Origin: Brevibacterium linens ATCC 9172
GTDB lineage: Bacteria > Actinomycetota > Actinomycetes > Actinomycetales > Brevibacteriaceae
Length of the DNA: 64,000 nucleotides
Assembly: GCF_900169165.1 (NCBI RefSeq)
Contig: NZ_FXYY01000007.1
Coordinates: forward strand, 101,065 to 165,064
Reading direction: 5' to 3'
In this document: piece by piece, positions 9,234 through 19,337 of the stretch
Layout of the letters: every line of letters starts with the position of its first letter
Position numbering within the stretch: the first letter of the stretch is position 1
Position numbers and translations under genes: made by a program
The notes under the pieces: generated by a model
Told to the model about the DNA's origin: nothing
The model's input: the letters and a program-made list of their open reading frames with translations, nothing else
Database searches by the model: none

Positions 9234-9286
9234 CGGGCCCCGTTCGCAATGTGAGTGCTATTGCACTCTCAGCCGGGCGGGGCCCG
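9234..9286 (+). terminator. two-part stem terminator after the aminotransferase
   Basis: Outer arms CGGGCCCCG (9234-9242) and CGGGGCCCG (9278-9286) enclose inner arms GAGTGC (9253-9258) and GCACTC (9263-9268). Only TTTG follows, so termination strength is uncertain. Confidence 0.55.
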
Positions 9287-9301
9287 TTTGCGCACGTCAG
9301 A

Positions 9302-9361
9302 AGTGAACAAAAGGTGAATGAGGTGGAGTCGGGTCGAATTGCGGGTGAAGAACAGTTGAAT
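9302..9361 (+). promoter_or_regulatory. PHO-box-like direct repeats upstream of the phosphate transporter
   Basis: Two pairs of heptamers lie exactly 11 bp apart: AGTGAAC/GGTGAAT (9302, 9313) and GGTGAAG/GTTGAAT (9344, 9355). Each is close to GGTGAAC, the complement of the GTTCACC unit of actinobacterial PhoP boxes. A TAGACT -10 candidate follows at 9369-9374. Confidence 0.5.
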
Positions 9362-9449
9362 CTGTGGGTAGACTTCTGCGGGATAGTGATTGCTGGCCGT
9401 CAGCTGCATCATCCACGGTCCGAATAGTGTCTACACCCAAGGTCGATTA

Positions 9450-10865
9450 GTGGAAATCATCTTCGTCGTCGTGCTCGTCATCGCACTGGCGCTGTTCTTC
9501 GACTTCACCAATGGCTTTCACGATACGGCCAATGCCATGGCCACCCCGATCGCGACCGGGGCCATCAAACCCAAGACCGCGGTCACGCTCGCTGCGATCC
9601 TCAATCTCGTCGGCGCCTTCCTCTCCACCGAGGTGGCCAAGACCATCTCCGGCGGCATCATCAAAGAAGGCGGCGGGGGAGTCCAGATCACTCCCGACTT
9701 CATCCTCGCCGGTCTCATCGGCGCCATCATCTGGAACATGGCGACGTGGCGCTTCGGCCTTCCGTCCTCCTCGTCCCATGCACTCTTCGGCGGCCTCATC
9801 GGTGCGGCCATCGTCGGTGCCGGACTCAACTCCGTCGACTACGGAGTGTTCCTGTCGAAGGTCGTCATCCCGGCTCTGGCGGCTCCGCTCATCGCCGGCT
9901 TCAGCGCCTACCTGTGCACGAAGATCGCCTATGCGATCACTCGTCGCAACGAGGAGGGCAAGACCGCTCGCCGTGCACCGTTCAAATACGGACAGATCTT
10001 CTCGTCCTCGCTGGTGGCGCTCGCCCACGGAACGAACGATGCGCAGAAGACGATGGGCGTCATCACCCTCGTCCTCGTCTCTGCGAACCTTCAGGAGCAC
10101 GGCACCGGTCCGCACATCTGGGTGATCACGGCGTGTGCGCTGGCGATCGCGTTGGGCACCTACGTCGGCGGTTGGCGCATCATCGACACTCTCGGCACGA
10201 AGCTGACGACGGTCAAGGCCGCGCAGGGCCTGTCGGCCGAGACGTCGACGGCCGCGGCCATCCTCGCCTCCTCTCACCTCGGCTTCGCACTGTCGACGAC
10301 GCAGGTTGCCTCCGGCTCGGTGCTCGGTTCGGGATTGGGACGTAAGGGCGCCGATGTCCAGTGGTCGACGGCCGGACGGATCGCCTCCGGTTGGCTGCTG
10401 ACGATCCCGGCCGCCGCGATCGTCGGCGGACTGGCCGCCGGCATCGCTCATCTGGGCACGATCGGCGTCGTCATCGACACGGCCATCGCCGTCGTCGTGG
10501 TGCTGTGGATCTATCTCAGCTCCCGTCAGGTCGAGGAGACGGACATCTCGAACTTCGACACCGTGGGTGAAGCCGTCAACATTCGCGGTCGCAAGCGGAA
10601 GCTGCGCAAGGACCGCAACCGCAAACGCGCTCAGGAGAAGCGGGAGGCCCGCTACGAAGCCTGGGCAGAGAAGCAGGCGGCCAAAGAGAAGCGCCGGGCA
10701 CACCGTCACGCCAAGAAGAACGGGGCGGTTCCCGTCGAGGCGACGACAGGATCGTCGACCGGTTCGGCGTCCGGATCGAGGTCCGGAGCCGATTCGGGGC
10801 GTGCATCGAACACCGGAGCCGATTCGAGTCGGGCCGATGCGAGCGATCAGGGAGACGCGAAATGA
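9450..10865 (+). CDS. Pit family inorganic phosphate transporter
   Basis: A 471-aa membrane protein. It opens with the PiT signature FDFTNGFHDTANAMATPIATGAI and repeats it as ALAHGTNDAQKTMGV about 190 residues later, as expected for the inverted-repeat PiT fold. About ten membrane segments are visible. It carries metal-phosphate into the cell with protons. The GTG at 9450 starts the protein directly at the first membrane helix; the longer reading frame from 9390 is unlikely. The ~90 C-terminal residues are a cytoplasmic Lys/Arg-rich then Ser/Gly/Asp-rich tail, longer than usual for PitA. PHO-like repeats lie 90-150 bp upstream. It overlaps the next small gene by 4 nt. Confidence 0.93.
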   Translation: MEIIFVVVLVIALALFFDFTNGFHDTANAMATPIATGAIKPKTAVTLAAILNLVGAFLSTEVAKTISGGIIKEGGGGVQITPDFILAGLIGAIIWNMATWRFGLPSSSSHALFGGLIGAAIVGAGLNSVDYGVFLSKVVIPALAAPLIAGFSAYLCTKIAYAITRRNEEGKTARRAPFKYGQIFSSSLVALAHGTNDAQKTMGVITLVLVSANLQEHGTGPHIWVITACALAIALGTYVGGWRIIDTLGTKLTTVKAAQGLSAETSTAAAILASSHLGFALSTTQVASGSVLGSGLGRKGADVQWSTAGRIASGWLLTIPAAAIVGGLAAGIAHLGTIGVVIDTAIAVVVVLWIYLSSRQVEETDISNFDTVGEAVNIRGRKRKLRKDRNRKRAQEKREARYEAWAEKQAAKEKRRAHRHAKKNGAVPVEATTGSSTGSASGSRSGADSGRASNTGADSSRADASDQGDAK

Positions 10866-11095
10866 TCGAATGGAGTTCCTTCGCCATCGTGGCTGCCGCG
10901 ACATGGGTCTCGGCCATCATCGTCATCACGCTGTTCTCCGTTGCCGTGCGCATGCGCGCGACACATCTCGACCGGGTCGACGAGGGCCGCAGCAGCTCAG
11001 GGCTGCAGGTCGCCTACTGGACGGTCTTCGGAGTCTGCGGAGCAGTCGTGCTGCTCGGCGTCTATCTCATCGTCCCGGCTCTCCACGGCGCCTGA
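10862..11095 (+). CDS. small two-helix membrane protein, coupled to the Pit transporter
   Basis: 77 aa with ATGA overlap to the pit stop codon. Two membrane segments (FAIVAAATWVSAIIVITLF and YWTVFGVCGAVVLLGVYLIV) are joined by a short charged loop. The function is unknown. Tight coupling suggests a subunit or stabiliser of the phosphate transporter. Confidence 0.75.
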   Translation: MIEWSSFAIVAAATWVSAIIVITLFSVAVRMRATHLDRVDEGRSSSGLQVAYWTVFGVCGAVVLLGVYLIVPALHGA

Positions 11096-11422
11096 CGACT
11101 CGGACGGCGGTCGCTTGCCGTCGGCCAGCACCTGCCGTCGACCGCTGCCTGCCGTCGGCACCCGCTCTGGGTGACCATCACCCACCGGCAGCGTCACGTC
11201 CACCCTTCAGTGCGCCATCACCCACCCTTAGCTGCCGTGCCTACACCTGCAACGGTGCGACGTGACGCTGCGACGACGTTCTGCTCCCGCCGGTGCTCAG
11301 CGACAGCAACGGTGAGAGATGCCCCGTGGTGAACAGGTGCCTATCTTCGTGCGTTGGGAGCAACGGCGACAGTCGGCACCAACGGTGAGGGGTGCAGGCC
11401 TCCCAACTGTCACGGAATACGA
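11096..11422. other. intergenic stretch without a recognisable gene
   Basis: No ORF here has a ribosome site and protein-like composition. The sequence carries degenerate short repeats of CTGCCGTCGG and CATCACCCAC type at 11110-11225. Confidence 0.5.
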
Positions 11423-11459
11423 CGATCCCCCAACCACCTCGGCGGCGGTTGGGGGATCG
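11423..11459. terminator. strong hairpin between converging genes
   Basis: Perfect 13-bp arms CGATCCCCCAACC and GGTTGGGGGATCG with an 11-nt loop. It could end transcription from both sides; there is no clear T run. Confidence 0.6.
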
Positions 11460-11489
11460 TCGGTGAACGAGCGGATCAGTCCGTCGGCA

Positions 11490-11585
11490 GATCAGCCAAG
11501 CGACTCAGCCAAACTAGTCAGCCCAGCGCATCAGCCAGACGGCTCAGACTAGCCACACAGTCAAGCAACTCAGCCGAACGACTCA
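11490..11585. repeat. cluster of degenerate TCAGCC repeats
   Basis: About six copies of NNTCAGCC(A/C/G) at irregular 12-15 nt spacing lie directly downstream of pckG on its reverse strand, reaching its stop codon. Confidence 0.45.
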
Positions 11586-13415
11586 GGCGAGGCCGAGGCG
11601 CTCGCGGAGGTTGTCGACCTCGGCGCGGAGCTCGGCCGGAACCGAATCGCCGAGCTCGGCGTACCACTCTTCGATGAGGCCGAGTTCGGTCTCCCACTCC
11701 TCGGGCTTGATGGCGAGAGCCTTGCGCAGCTGCTCGTCGGTGAAGTCGAGGCCTTCGGTGTCCAGACCACCTTCGACCGGGGTGAGGCCGAGCGGGGATT
11801 CCTGAGCATCGGCGGTGCCGGTGACGCGTTCGAAGACCCACTTGAGGACGCGTGAGTTCTCGGAGAATCCGGGCCACAGGAACGAGTTGTCGTCGTCGCG
11901 GCGGAACCAGTTGACGTAGAAGATCTTCGGCAGCTGGGCACCCTCGGTGTTGCCGATGTTGATCCAGTGCTGCAGGTAGTCACCGACGTTGTAGCCGATG
12001 AACGGGCGCATCGCCATCGGGTCGCGGCGGACGACGCCGACGGCACCGGTGGCAGCTGCGGTGGTCTCCGAGGAGAGCACCGAACCCATGAACACGCCGT
12101 GCGTCCAGTCCTTGGTCTCGGTCACGAGCGGCATCGTGGTCTTGCGGCGACCGCCGAAGAGGATGGCCGAGATCGGCACACCGTTCGGGTTGGTCCACTC
12201 GGGAGCCAAGGTCGGCACGTTCGCGATCGGGGTGCAGAAACGTGAGTTCGGGTGAGCGGCGGGGGTATCGGACTCGGGAGTCCAGTCGTTGCCCCTCCAG
12301 TCGGTGAGGTGAGCGGGCGCCTCGTCGGTCTTGCCTTCCCACCACACGTCACCGTCGTCGGTCAGAGCGACGTTGGTGAAGATGTTGCCGCCTGCCTCGA
12401 TGGCGCGCATCGCAGTCGGGTTCGTCGTGTAACCGGTGCCCGGGGCGACGCCGAAGAGCCCGAACTCGGGGTTGACGGCGTAGAGCTGGCCATCCTCACC
12501 GAAGCGCATCCACGCGATGTCGTCACCGAGGGTCTCGGCCTTCCACCCGGGAATGGTCGGTTCGATCATGGCGAGATTGGTCTTGCCGCAGGCCGAGGGG
12601 AATGCGGCGGCGACGTACTTGACGACGCCTTCGGGGTTCGTCAGCTTGAGGATGAGCATGTGCTCGGCCAGCCAGCCTTCGTCCCGGGCGATCGCGGAGG
12701 CGATGCGCAGCGCGTAGCACTTCTTGCCCAGCAGCGCGTTGCCGCCGTAGCCGGAGCCGAAGGACCAGATGGCGCGATCCTCGGGGAAGTGGGTGATGTA
12801 CTTGGTGGTGTTGCAGGGCCAGGCGACGTCTTCCTGTCCCTCTTCCAGCGGAGCGCCGACGGAGTGGACGCACTCGACGAACTTCGCGTCCTGGGCGTCG
12901 ATCGCATCGAGGGCGTACTTGCCCGAGCGAGCCATGACGAGCATGGACAGGACGACGTACGCCGAATCGGTGACCTCGATGCCGAACATCGGCTGGTCCG
13001 CTTCGGCGTGGCCCATGACGAAGGGGATGACGTACATGGTGCGTCCGCGCATCGCGCCCTCGAACAGCGGGTTGAGCGTCTCCTTCATCTCCGCGGGAGC
13101 GACCCAGTTGTTGAGTGGACCGGCATCCTTCTCGTCTTCGGAGCAGATGTAGGTCCGGCCCTCGACGCGGGCGACGTCCTCGGGGTCGGAGGCCGCGTAG
13201 TAGGAGTCCTTGGTGCCGTTGACACGCTGGATGGTGCCGGCCTCGACGAGCTTCTCGGCGATCTCGTTCTTCTGTGCTTCGGAACCATCGATCCAGACGA
13301 TGTCGTCCGGGGTGGTCAGGGCGGCGATCCGGCTGACGAACGAGAGCACCGACTTGTTCTCGGTCGGTGCGTTCTTCAGCTGGTCAGCGACGACATCATG
13401 GTCGAGGACAGTCAT
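11583..13415 (-). CDS. pckG: phosphoenolpyruvate carboxykinase (GTP)
   Basis: A 610-aa enzyme of the GTP-dependent type, full length. It carries the kinase-1a loop [12 protein letters not shown] with the reactive cysteine, [20 protein letters not shown], and the metal and PEP-binding region [12 protein letters not shown]. It makes PEP from oxaloacetate in gluconeogenesis, or runs anaplerotically in reverse, in the cytosol. The ATG at 13415 follows AGGAGA; the ORF is open 120 nt further upstream, but that part is Pro/Arg rich and has no ribosome site. It is transcribed away from tRNA-Arg. Confidence 0.97.
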   Translation of the reverse strand: MTVLDHDVVADQLKNAPTENKSVLSFVSRIAALTTPDDIVWIDGSEAQKNEIAEKLVEAGTIQRVNGTKDSYYAASDPEDVARVEGRTYICSEDEKDAGPLNNWVAPAEMKETLNPLFEGAMRGRTMYVIPFVMGHAEADQPMFGIEVTDSAYVVLSMLVMARSGKYALDAIDAQDAKFVECVHSVGAPLEEGQEDVAWPCNTTKYITHFPEDRAIWSFGSGYGGNALLGKKCYALRIASAIARDEGWLAEHMLILKLTNPEGVVKYVAAAFPSACGKTNLAMIEPTIPGWKAETLGDDIAWMRFGEDGQLYAVNPEFGLFGVAPGTGYTTNPTAMRAIEAGGNIFTNVALTDDGDVWWEGKTDEAPAHLTDWRGNDWTPESDTPAAHPNSRFCTPIANVPTLAPEWTNPNGVPISAILFGGRRKTTMPLVTETKDWTHGVFMGSVLSSETTAAATGAVGVVRRDPMAMRPFIGYNVGDYLQHWINIGNTEGAQLPKIFYVNWFRRDDDNSFLWPGFSENSRVLKWVFERVTGTADAQESPLGLTPVEGGLDTEGLDFTDEQLRKALAIKPEEWETELGLIEEWYAELGDSVPAELRAEVDNLRERLGLA

Positions 13416-13610
13416 GAGTGGTCTCCTGGTGGGTCGTGTGTGGGGTTTCGTCTGCGGCGGCTGGCGTCCGTCGAGCGGTTGGTACATCTCCACCGTAGGA
13501 TGGGAGCAGAAGCGAAAAACGGGCGTTTCGGTCACTCGAAGATGTGCATTGGATCACAGTCAGGGGCCGAATGACGCGAAAGACGCAATTCACTGACGTG
13601 TTATTTCATT

Positions 13611-13633
13611 CGATTGACGTATCGTTTCAATCG
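13611..13633. promoter_or_regulatory. inverted repeat upstream of pckG
   Basis: CGATTGA and TCAATCG are separated by 9 nt about 200 bp upstream of pckG. The region is AT-richer than its surroundings and contains TTGAAA on the pckG strand. Operator role is a guess. Confidence 0.3.
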
Positions 13634-13725
13634 TGATCGACCGCTGAAATCTGCGATTTCATCCCCTCCCGCCGAGGCGGCTCTGGCCTTGAGTGCGAAT
13701 GTGGCGAAGCGCACGTGGAGACGAT

Positions 13726-13755
13726 TTGAGCTTCGGTGAGGCGGGTGTGTATAGT
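13726..13755 (+). promoter_or_regulatory. promoter of tRNA-Arg
   Basis: TTGAGC (13726-13731), an 18-nt spacer and TATAGT (13750-13755) would start transcription ~28 nt before the tRNA. Confidence 0.6.
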
Positions 13756-13789
13756 TGTTCGAGTTGCAGGGAGAGAGTCCGGGCGACAT

Positions 13790-13862
13790 GCGCCACTAGC
13801 TCAACGGATAGAGCATCTGACTACGGATCAGAAGGTTGGGGGTTCGAATCCCTCGTGGCGCA
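13790..13862 (+). tRNA. tRNA-Arg (anticodon ACG)
   Basis: A 73-nt cloverleaf: acceptor GCGCCAC/GTGGCGC, D stem GCTC/GAGC, anticodon stem TCTGA/TCAGA with loop CTACGGA (anticodon ACG, read as ICG after deamination), and T arm with TTCGAAT. No encoded CCA end. Confidence 0.96.
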
Positions 13863-13869
13863 CCGAAGG

Positions 13870-13910
13870 AAAGTCCCTCACCAGGCAGGATAGCTGGTGA
13901 GGGACTTTTT
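13870..13910 (+). terminator. rho-independent terminator of tRNA-Arg
   Basis: AAAGTCCCTCACCAG pairs perfectly with CTGGTGAGGGACTTTTT; the loop is 9 nt and a T run follows. The last bases of the left arm begin 8 nt after the tRNA. Confidence 0.9.
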
Positions 13911-14010
13911 CGTATGCCTGGAGTCGGCCGATCTGATGGGCTGATGATCAGAATGTGTGTACAGGATGGCCCGCTTGCCCAGTAGGCAGTAGGGCAGGAC
14001 CGGGTTGAAC

Positions 14011-14766
14011 ATGACTACTGATCCGAAGGTTGGGCTTCTGTTGGGTGTTGAGATGAGGAAAGCCCGTCGTCACCGGGACGAGTTCGGTGAGGTCATCGAG
14101 GTGTTCGCCGACCGCCCAGGACCGAAGACGGTGACGGGGGTCGTCGTCGGGTGGGTGCTCTTCACAGCTCTGACATTCATCAACCCCGGGGAGACGCCGC
14201 TGCTGGCTCTTGCTCCAGGCGTCATCTTCGCGGTGATGTTCGGTTTGATCCTTCTCTATCTCTCGGGTGAGCGGCTCATCGTCTGCGAACGAGGGATCCT
14301 TGTCGGCTCCATTGCCCCGGGAATTCGTCCCTACGCCATTCCCTATCGGCAGGTCACGCCCGGCAGCATTGCCGGGGTCGCCGGCGCGAACAGATATCTC
14401 AAAGAGGCCGGACTGCAAGGACAGATCGCGCAGTCGACTCTGCGAGCGTCCTGGTGGACGAAGAACGGTCTCCACTTCGTCGCCTGCTCAGCCGAGGATG
14501 CCAGGCGCGGACGCAGACGATTCACGCTGGCCCTCGACCCGATTCCACGGTCGATCGACGGCCGCTGGATCTGGTTCGCAGGGACCGGTCGGCAGTCCGC
14601 GAGGTCGGCGGTCGAAGTGATCGCTCGGGCCGCCTCGGCAGTGGGGTATCCACAGCTGGCTCAGGCCGCGCTCGACCGCGGAGTCGTCGAGCTGACCGGC
14701 AACCCCGAGGACGCGGCGCTCCAACTGCCCGGTCACCCACCGGTCCACGGGGGCGGGATCAGATAG
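14011..14766 (+). CDS. hypothetical membrane protein
   Basis: 251 aa, function not recognised. After a ~40-residue charged start come two membrane helices (VTGVVVGWVLFTALTFI and LLALAPGVIFAVMFGLILLYL). The remaining ~170 residues form a soluble domain beginning GERLIVCERGILVGS and containing AIPYRQVTPGSIAGV, which resembles PH-like (bPH) membrane-associated domains. The start is the ATG at 14011 with AGGA 11 nt upstream; TTG at 14005 is an alternative. It stands alone between tRNA-Arg and the alkD pseudogene. Confidence 0.65.
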   Translation: MTTDPKVGLLLGVEMRKARRHRDEFGEVIEVFADRPGPKTVTGVVVGWVLFTALTFINPGETPLLALAPGVIFAVMFGLILLYLSGERLIVCERGILVGSIAPGIRPYAIPYRQVTPGSIAGVAGANRYLKEAGLQGQIAQSTLRASWWTKNGLHFVACSAEDARRGRRRFTLALDPIPRSIDGRWIWFAGTGRQSARSAVEVIARAASAVGYPQLAQAALDRGVVELTGNPEDAALQLPGHPPVHGGGIR

Positions 14767-14800
14767 TCGGGACTCGGGTTACCCGCGGTCGAGGTTTGTG

Positions 14801-15613
14801 TCACCTGGCGGCAAGCACCGCGTCGCGCTGTTCGGGCGAGAGTCGTTTGACGGCTTCGCGGACCGTCACTCCGGAGGCGCGGTGGGCGCGCGGGAGGATC
14901 CAGTCGAAGACGAGGTCGGGGCGTGTGCGTGCGGTGTCGCGCAGAATCCAGCCGATGGCCTTGCGGATGAAGAATTCCTTCTCCTCGAGCATCGCCTCGG
15001 CGAAACGGGAGAACCGGTCGAAGTCGCCGCGGCCCTGTCGCAGCGGAACCAGGTGCGCCAGCAGGGCCGAACGGCGGATCCAGAAGTCCTCCTCGCTCGC
15101 CCAGCGCTCGAGAATGGGATCGAAAGCAGCATCCCGTTCGCTCAACGGCCCGATGAGATCCCCGGCCAGGGGGTCGACAAGGGCTCAGGTCTTCGCTTCG
15201 CGCAGCAGGTCTTCAATGAAATCCGCATCCCCGGCGCCGAGGCGGTCCTGCGACTGGATGAGCACCATCGTGGCTGCAGCGCGACGTTCGTGGACGGGTG
15301 TGTGGTTCCCGGTTGACCCGCCGTCAGTCAGTTCGGTGCTGTCGGCCGAGTCATCTGACGACGTCGGCGCGGCCCAGAGAAGCCGGGCAAGCTCGATGAC
15401 CTCATCGTGTTCGAGCCCCGTCCCTCGCAGTGCTGCCCGAACGATGGCTCGGGTGTCCGGGACGCTCACCCCGTAATGGAGGAGTTCGCTCTTGAGGTAG
15501 GCCTTTTCCTTCTGGGCGCGTTCGCTGCCGCCACGGGCGCGCAGATCTCGGTCGACCGCCTCGGCGAGGGCCTGGACGTTGTACCGGGAATCGGAGGTCA
15601 TGGAACGAATCAT
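14801..15613 (-). pseudogene. DNA alkylation repair protein (AlkD-like) interrupted by one in-frame TGA
   Basis: The reading frame encodes an AlkD-type HEAT-repeat DNA glycosylase of about 270 residues, the normal family length. The N-terminal half includes ERAQKEKAYLKSELLHYG and VPDTRAIVRAAL; the C-terminal half includes EEDFWIRRSALLAHLVPLR and FFIRKAIGWILRDTARTRPD. The two halves are in the same frame but separated by TGA (15185-15187), in the context REAKT-stop-ALVDPLAGD. Family members have tryptophan here (KTWALVD), so a single TGG-to-TGA change explains it. Whether the product is lost or rescued by readthrough cannot be told. The start is ATG at 15613 or 15601. Confidence 0.85.
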
Positions 15614-15674
15614 TCCACGGTCGCACCGCACCGCATCGTGCGGACGCGGGCGCTGCAGCTCGCGGTGAATGCGA

Positions 15675-15734
15675 AACGGCCGGCAGGCGGACTCCGTCGA
15701 TCGCATTGATCGGGGAGTGCGCCTGCCGGCCGTT
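15675..15734 (-). terminator. argG terminator hairpin
   Basis: Perfect arms AACGGCCGGCAGGC (15675-15688) and GCCTGCCGGCCGTT (15721-15734) are extended inward by ACTCC/GGAGT and CGATC/GATCG. It lies ~115 bp downstream of argG; on that strand GTTTCGC follows. Confidence 0.75.
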
Positions 15735-15849
15735 CTCTGTTCTCAACCGGAGGCCGCGAGTCTCATGCTGCGCAGTGTCTCCGGAAGTCTTTCGCTATCC
15801 GGCACGGACGGGGTTCAGCCCGACCGAAGCCGGCGTCGGGCGCGTGACC

Positions 15850-17331
<1,482 letters not shown>

Positions 17332-17401
17332 TTATGTGGTTGGGGTGGGTGAGGCGATGGAATCTCGCCGAGGCGGCCCCGCCGATTGCTATCGTGAACA
17401 G

Positions 17402-17914
17402 GTGACGAATCCTCCCGCGCCTCAGTTCTCCGTCCGCGCCGAGGCGCGCGGCGACATCGACGCGATTCACGCGCTGACCGCGGCTGCCTTCGGTCAGGTC
17501 GACGAAGCCGAGCTCGTCGACGCCCTCCGCGCATCCGGCAATGGGCTCGAGGGTCTGTCGTTCGTCGGCGTCCTCGACGAGGAAGTCATCGCCCACGCCA
17601 TGCTCTCCCGGTGCTTTGTCGGCGACGTTCCCGGGGTCTGCCTTGCCCCCTGTTCCGTGTGGCCCGAGCACCAGCGCACCGGTGTCGGCACCGCCGTCAT
17701 CGAGGCGCTGCTGGCCGAGGCTGCCCGCAGGGGTGAGGCATTCGCCGTGGTCCTCGGCCATGCCGAGTACTACCCGCGCTTCGGGTTCACCCCGGCCTCG
17801 GGCTTCGGCATCACCCTGCACGTCGACGTTCCAGGCGACGCGCTCATGGCGATGCCGTTGGCCGGCGAGGTGCCTGCGGGTGCCTTGGCCTTCGCGCCAG
17901 AGTTCGGGGTCTGA
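17402..17914 (+). CDS. GNAT family N-acetyltransferase
   Basis: 170 aa. GNAT motif A is visible as SVWPEHQRTGVGTAVIEALLAEA, with VVLGHAEYYPRFGFTPAS after it; this matches the YhbS-like subgroup. The substrate is unknown. The GTG at 17402 is preceded 6-7 nt earlier by a TATCGT -10 and no ribosome site, so a leaderless start is likely; the ORF extends upstream without support. It is divergent from argG. Confidence 0.85.
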   Translation: MTNPPAPQFSVRAEARGDIDAIHALTAAAFGQVDEAELVDALRASGNGLEGLSFVGVLDEEVIAHAMLSRCFVGDVPGVCLAPCSVWPEHQRTGVGTAVIEALLAEAARRGEAFAVVLGHAEYYPRFGFTPASGFGITLHVDVPGDALMAMPLAGEVPAGALAFAPEFGV

Positions 17915-18052
17915 GGCAGAGCAGGCGGCGCGACGGTGCTGGCGGCCGCTATCCGTTCTGCTGCCAGCTTGGTACCTCCGCTCGCGGTATCTGCCCACGA
18001 AGCTGGCTTCACCCGAAACAGCAGGTCGCAATCGGATATTTGCGCGTGGATA

Positions 18053-18134
18053 TAGGTCAGCATCGGACACTAGCGGCAGAACTTAGGTCAACATCGGACA
18101 CTTTTCGACGCCAGAAATGTCCGATGCTGACCTA
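18053..18134. repeat. left palindromic repeat cluster flanking the DUF559 gene
   Basis: Three copies of a 17-mer: TAGGTCAGCATCGGACA at 18053-18069, TAGGTCAACATCGGACA at 18084-18100, and the exact inverse of the first at 18118-18134. The last two form a hairpin with a 17-nt loop containing TCGACGCCAGAAA. A related set lies at 19338-19460 on the other side of the gene. Confidence 0.85.
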
Positions 18135-18140
18135 CATTTT

Positions 18141-19064
18141 TCACTGCAGTCCGAGATGTCGGCGGATGTCGCGTTCAAGCTGACGGCGATTGGTCGACTT
18201 CGTTACTCGCAATACCGTCCAGCCGGCGGCTTTCAGTGCGTTGACTCGGTCGATATCAGCGGCCCACTGTCCCTCTGATGTCCTGTGAAAGTCTCCCTCG
18301 TACTCCAATGCGAGTTTCTCCTTCAGGTAGCCGAGGTCGGGATGCAGGGTCCGGTCGATCGTCGGGCAGTAGACGGCGGGGTGGACGGCAGGTTCCGGAA
18401 GGCCTCGGGACACGGCCCACAGGCGGAGGTCGGTCTCCATCGGCGAGTCGACATCTTCCCGAATGAGTTCAACAGCGGCCTTGAGCTTCGATCTGGCCCT
18501 GAGGTGCCTCGTCTCGGCGACGTGCTCGACCAGAGACGGCAGTGTGAATTGCGGTGGGCTCTTCCAGTCGCCGATCGCCGCGTCTCCGATCTTCACCAGC
18601 GACTCCACGGAGCAGACGGAAGCAAACTGACTGAATACCTGCAAAGGACTCAAGGTCGGCAGGCCCAGCCATGAGATCGATCTGAGCATTCTCATTCGGT
18701 GCAGAACGACGCCTCTTCTGCGAATGCGCTTATTGGTGTCCGATGTCCCCAGGTGAAGATCGTTTCGTCTGAGTGATCGCGGCAATGGCCATCCATACAA
18801 ACGCGCGGCAGTCTCTCTGCAGGCTACGACTCCCGGGTGTCTGTGGACGAGTGCCCTGAGCAGTCTCGCCTCATCGAGCCACGCGTCATCTGCCCACGTC
18901 GGAACCGGATACTCGGTGGAAGCCGAGTCATCGAAACGGAGCCCCCAAGAAGCCGGGGGAAGCCCGCGCCCGGCCCGGATCTCGTAGTCGGAAGCTCCCC
19001 GTGCTCGCGCCTCCGAGACCGAGAGAACTGCCGGATAGTGTGCGTAGATCAGTGGATGTTTCAT
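18141..19064 (-). CDS. DUF559-type nuclease-fold protein with AbiEi-like N-terminus
   Basis: 307 aa. The N-terminal half (RGLPPASWGLRFDD, then RALVHRHPGVVACRETAARL) resembles the winged-helix part of actinobacterial AbiEi-like proteins. The C-terminal ~110 residues look like a VSR/DUF559 endonuclease fold: LHPDLGYLKEKLALEYEGDF with the acidic pair, then the histidine and AADIDRVNALKAAGWTVLRVT. Base composition is visibly lower in GC than the neighbours, suggesting transfer. The gene sits alone, bracketed by related palindromic repeats, and its stop codon is 7 bp from the left cluster. Biological role unknown; a nuclease acting in DNA mobility, repair or defence is possible. Confidence 0.75.
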   Translation of the reverse strand: MKHPLIYAHYPAVLSVSEARARGASDYEIRAGRGLPPASWGLRFDDSASTEYPVPTWADDAWLDEARLLRALVHRHPGVVACRETAARLYGWPLPRSLRRNDLHLGTSDTNKRIRRRGVVLHRMRMLRSISWLGLPTLSPLQVFSQFASVCSVESLVKIGDAAIGDWKSPPQFTLPSLVEHVAETRHLRARSKLKAAVELIREDVDSPMETDLRLWAVSRGLPEPAVHPAVYCPTIDRTLHPDLGYLKEKLALEYEGDFHRTSEGQWAADIDRVNALKAAGWTVLRVTKSTNRRQLERDIRRHLGLQ

Positions 19065-19116
19065 GCACAGATCGTCTACTTGGACTCAGCGTGTGGGAAG
19101 ACCTGCCTGAGGCGGC

Positions 19117-19176
19117 TGTGGGCAACCGTACTGCATCCACAGCCCGTATGCGCCTGAGTCAGGCCATTTGTCCACA
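19117..19176. other. DnaA-box-like sites in a 273-bp gap
   Basis: The gap upstream of the DUF559 gene (19065-19337) contains TTGTCCACA (19168-19176), an actinobacterial DnaA-box form, and TGTGGGCAA (19117-19125), an inverted near match. GGCTGTGG/CCACAGCC forms a small inverted repeat. I see no gene here. Confidence 0.3.
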
Positions 19177-19337
19177 ACCGGTCGAGGGCGGAGCTGGGGG
19201 TGACCTCAGGCGATGTCAGCGCGCCCGGGAGAAGCTTCGGGTGTCCCGGCGACGGCTCGAACGAAACTCTGCACAGGAGTGTGTGTGCGAGTGGACTCAG
19301 CGAGACGCGTAGTCACGGCGGCATAGGGTGTGCGCGA

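Noticed and set aside
9092..9427. Forward ORF of 111 codons whose GTG overlaps the aminotransferase stop
   Set aside because: Low-complexity Ser/Ala composition, and it spans the terminator hairpin and the PHO-like repeats.
18053..18134. Left repeat cluster as a CRISPR array
   Set aside because: Copies are in both orientations with unequal short gaps and no cas genes.
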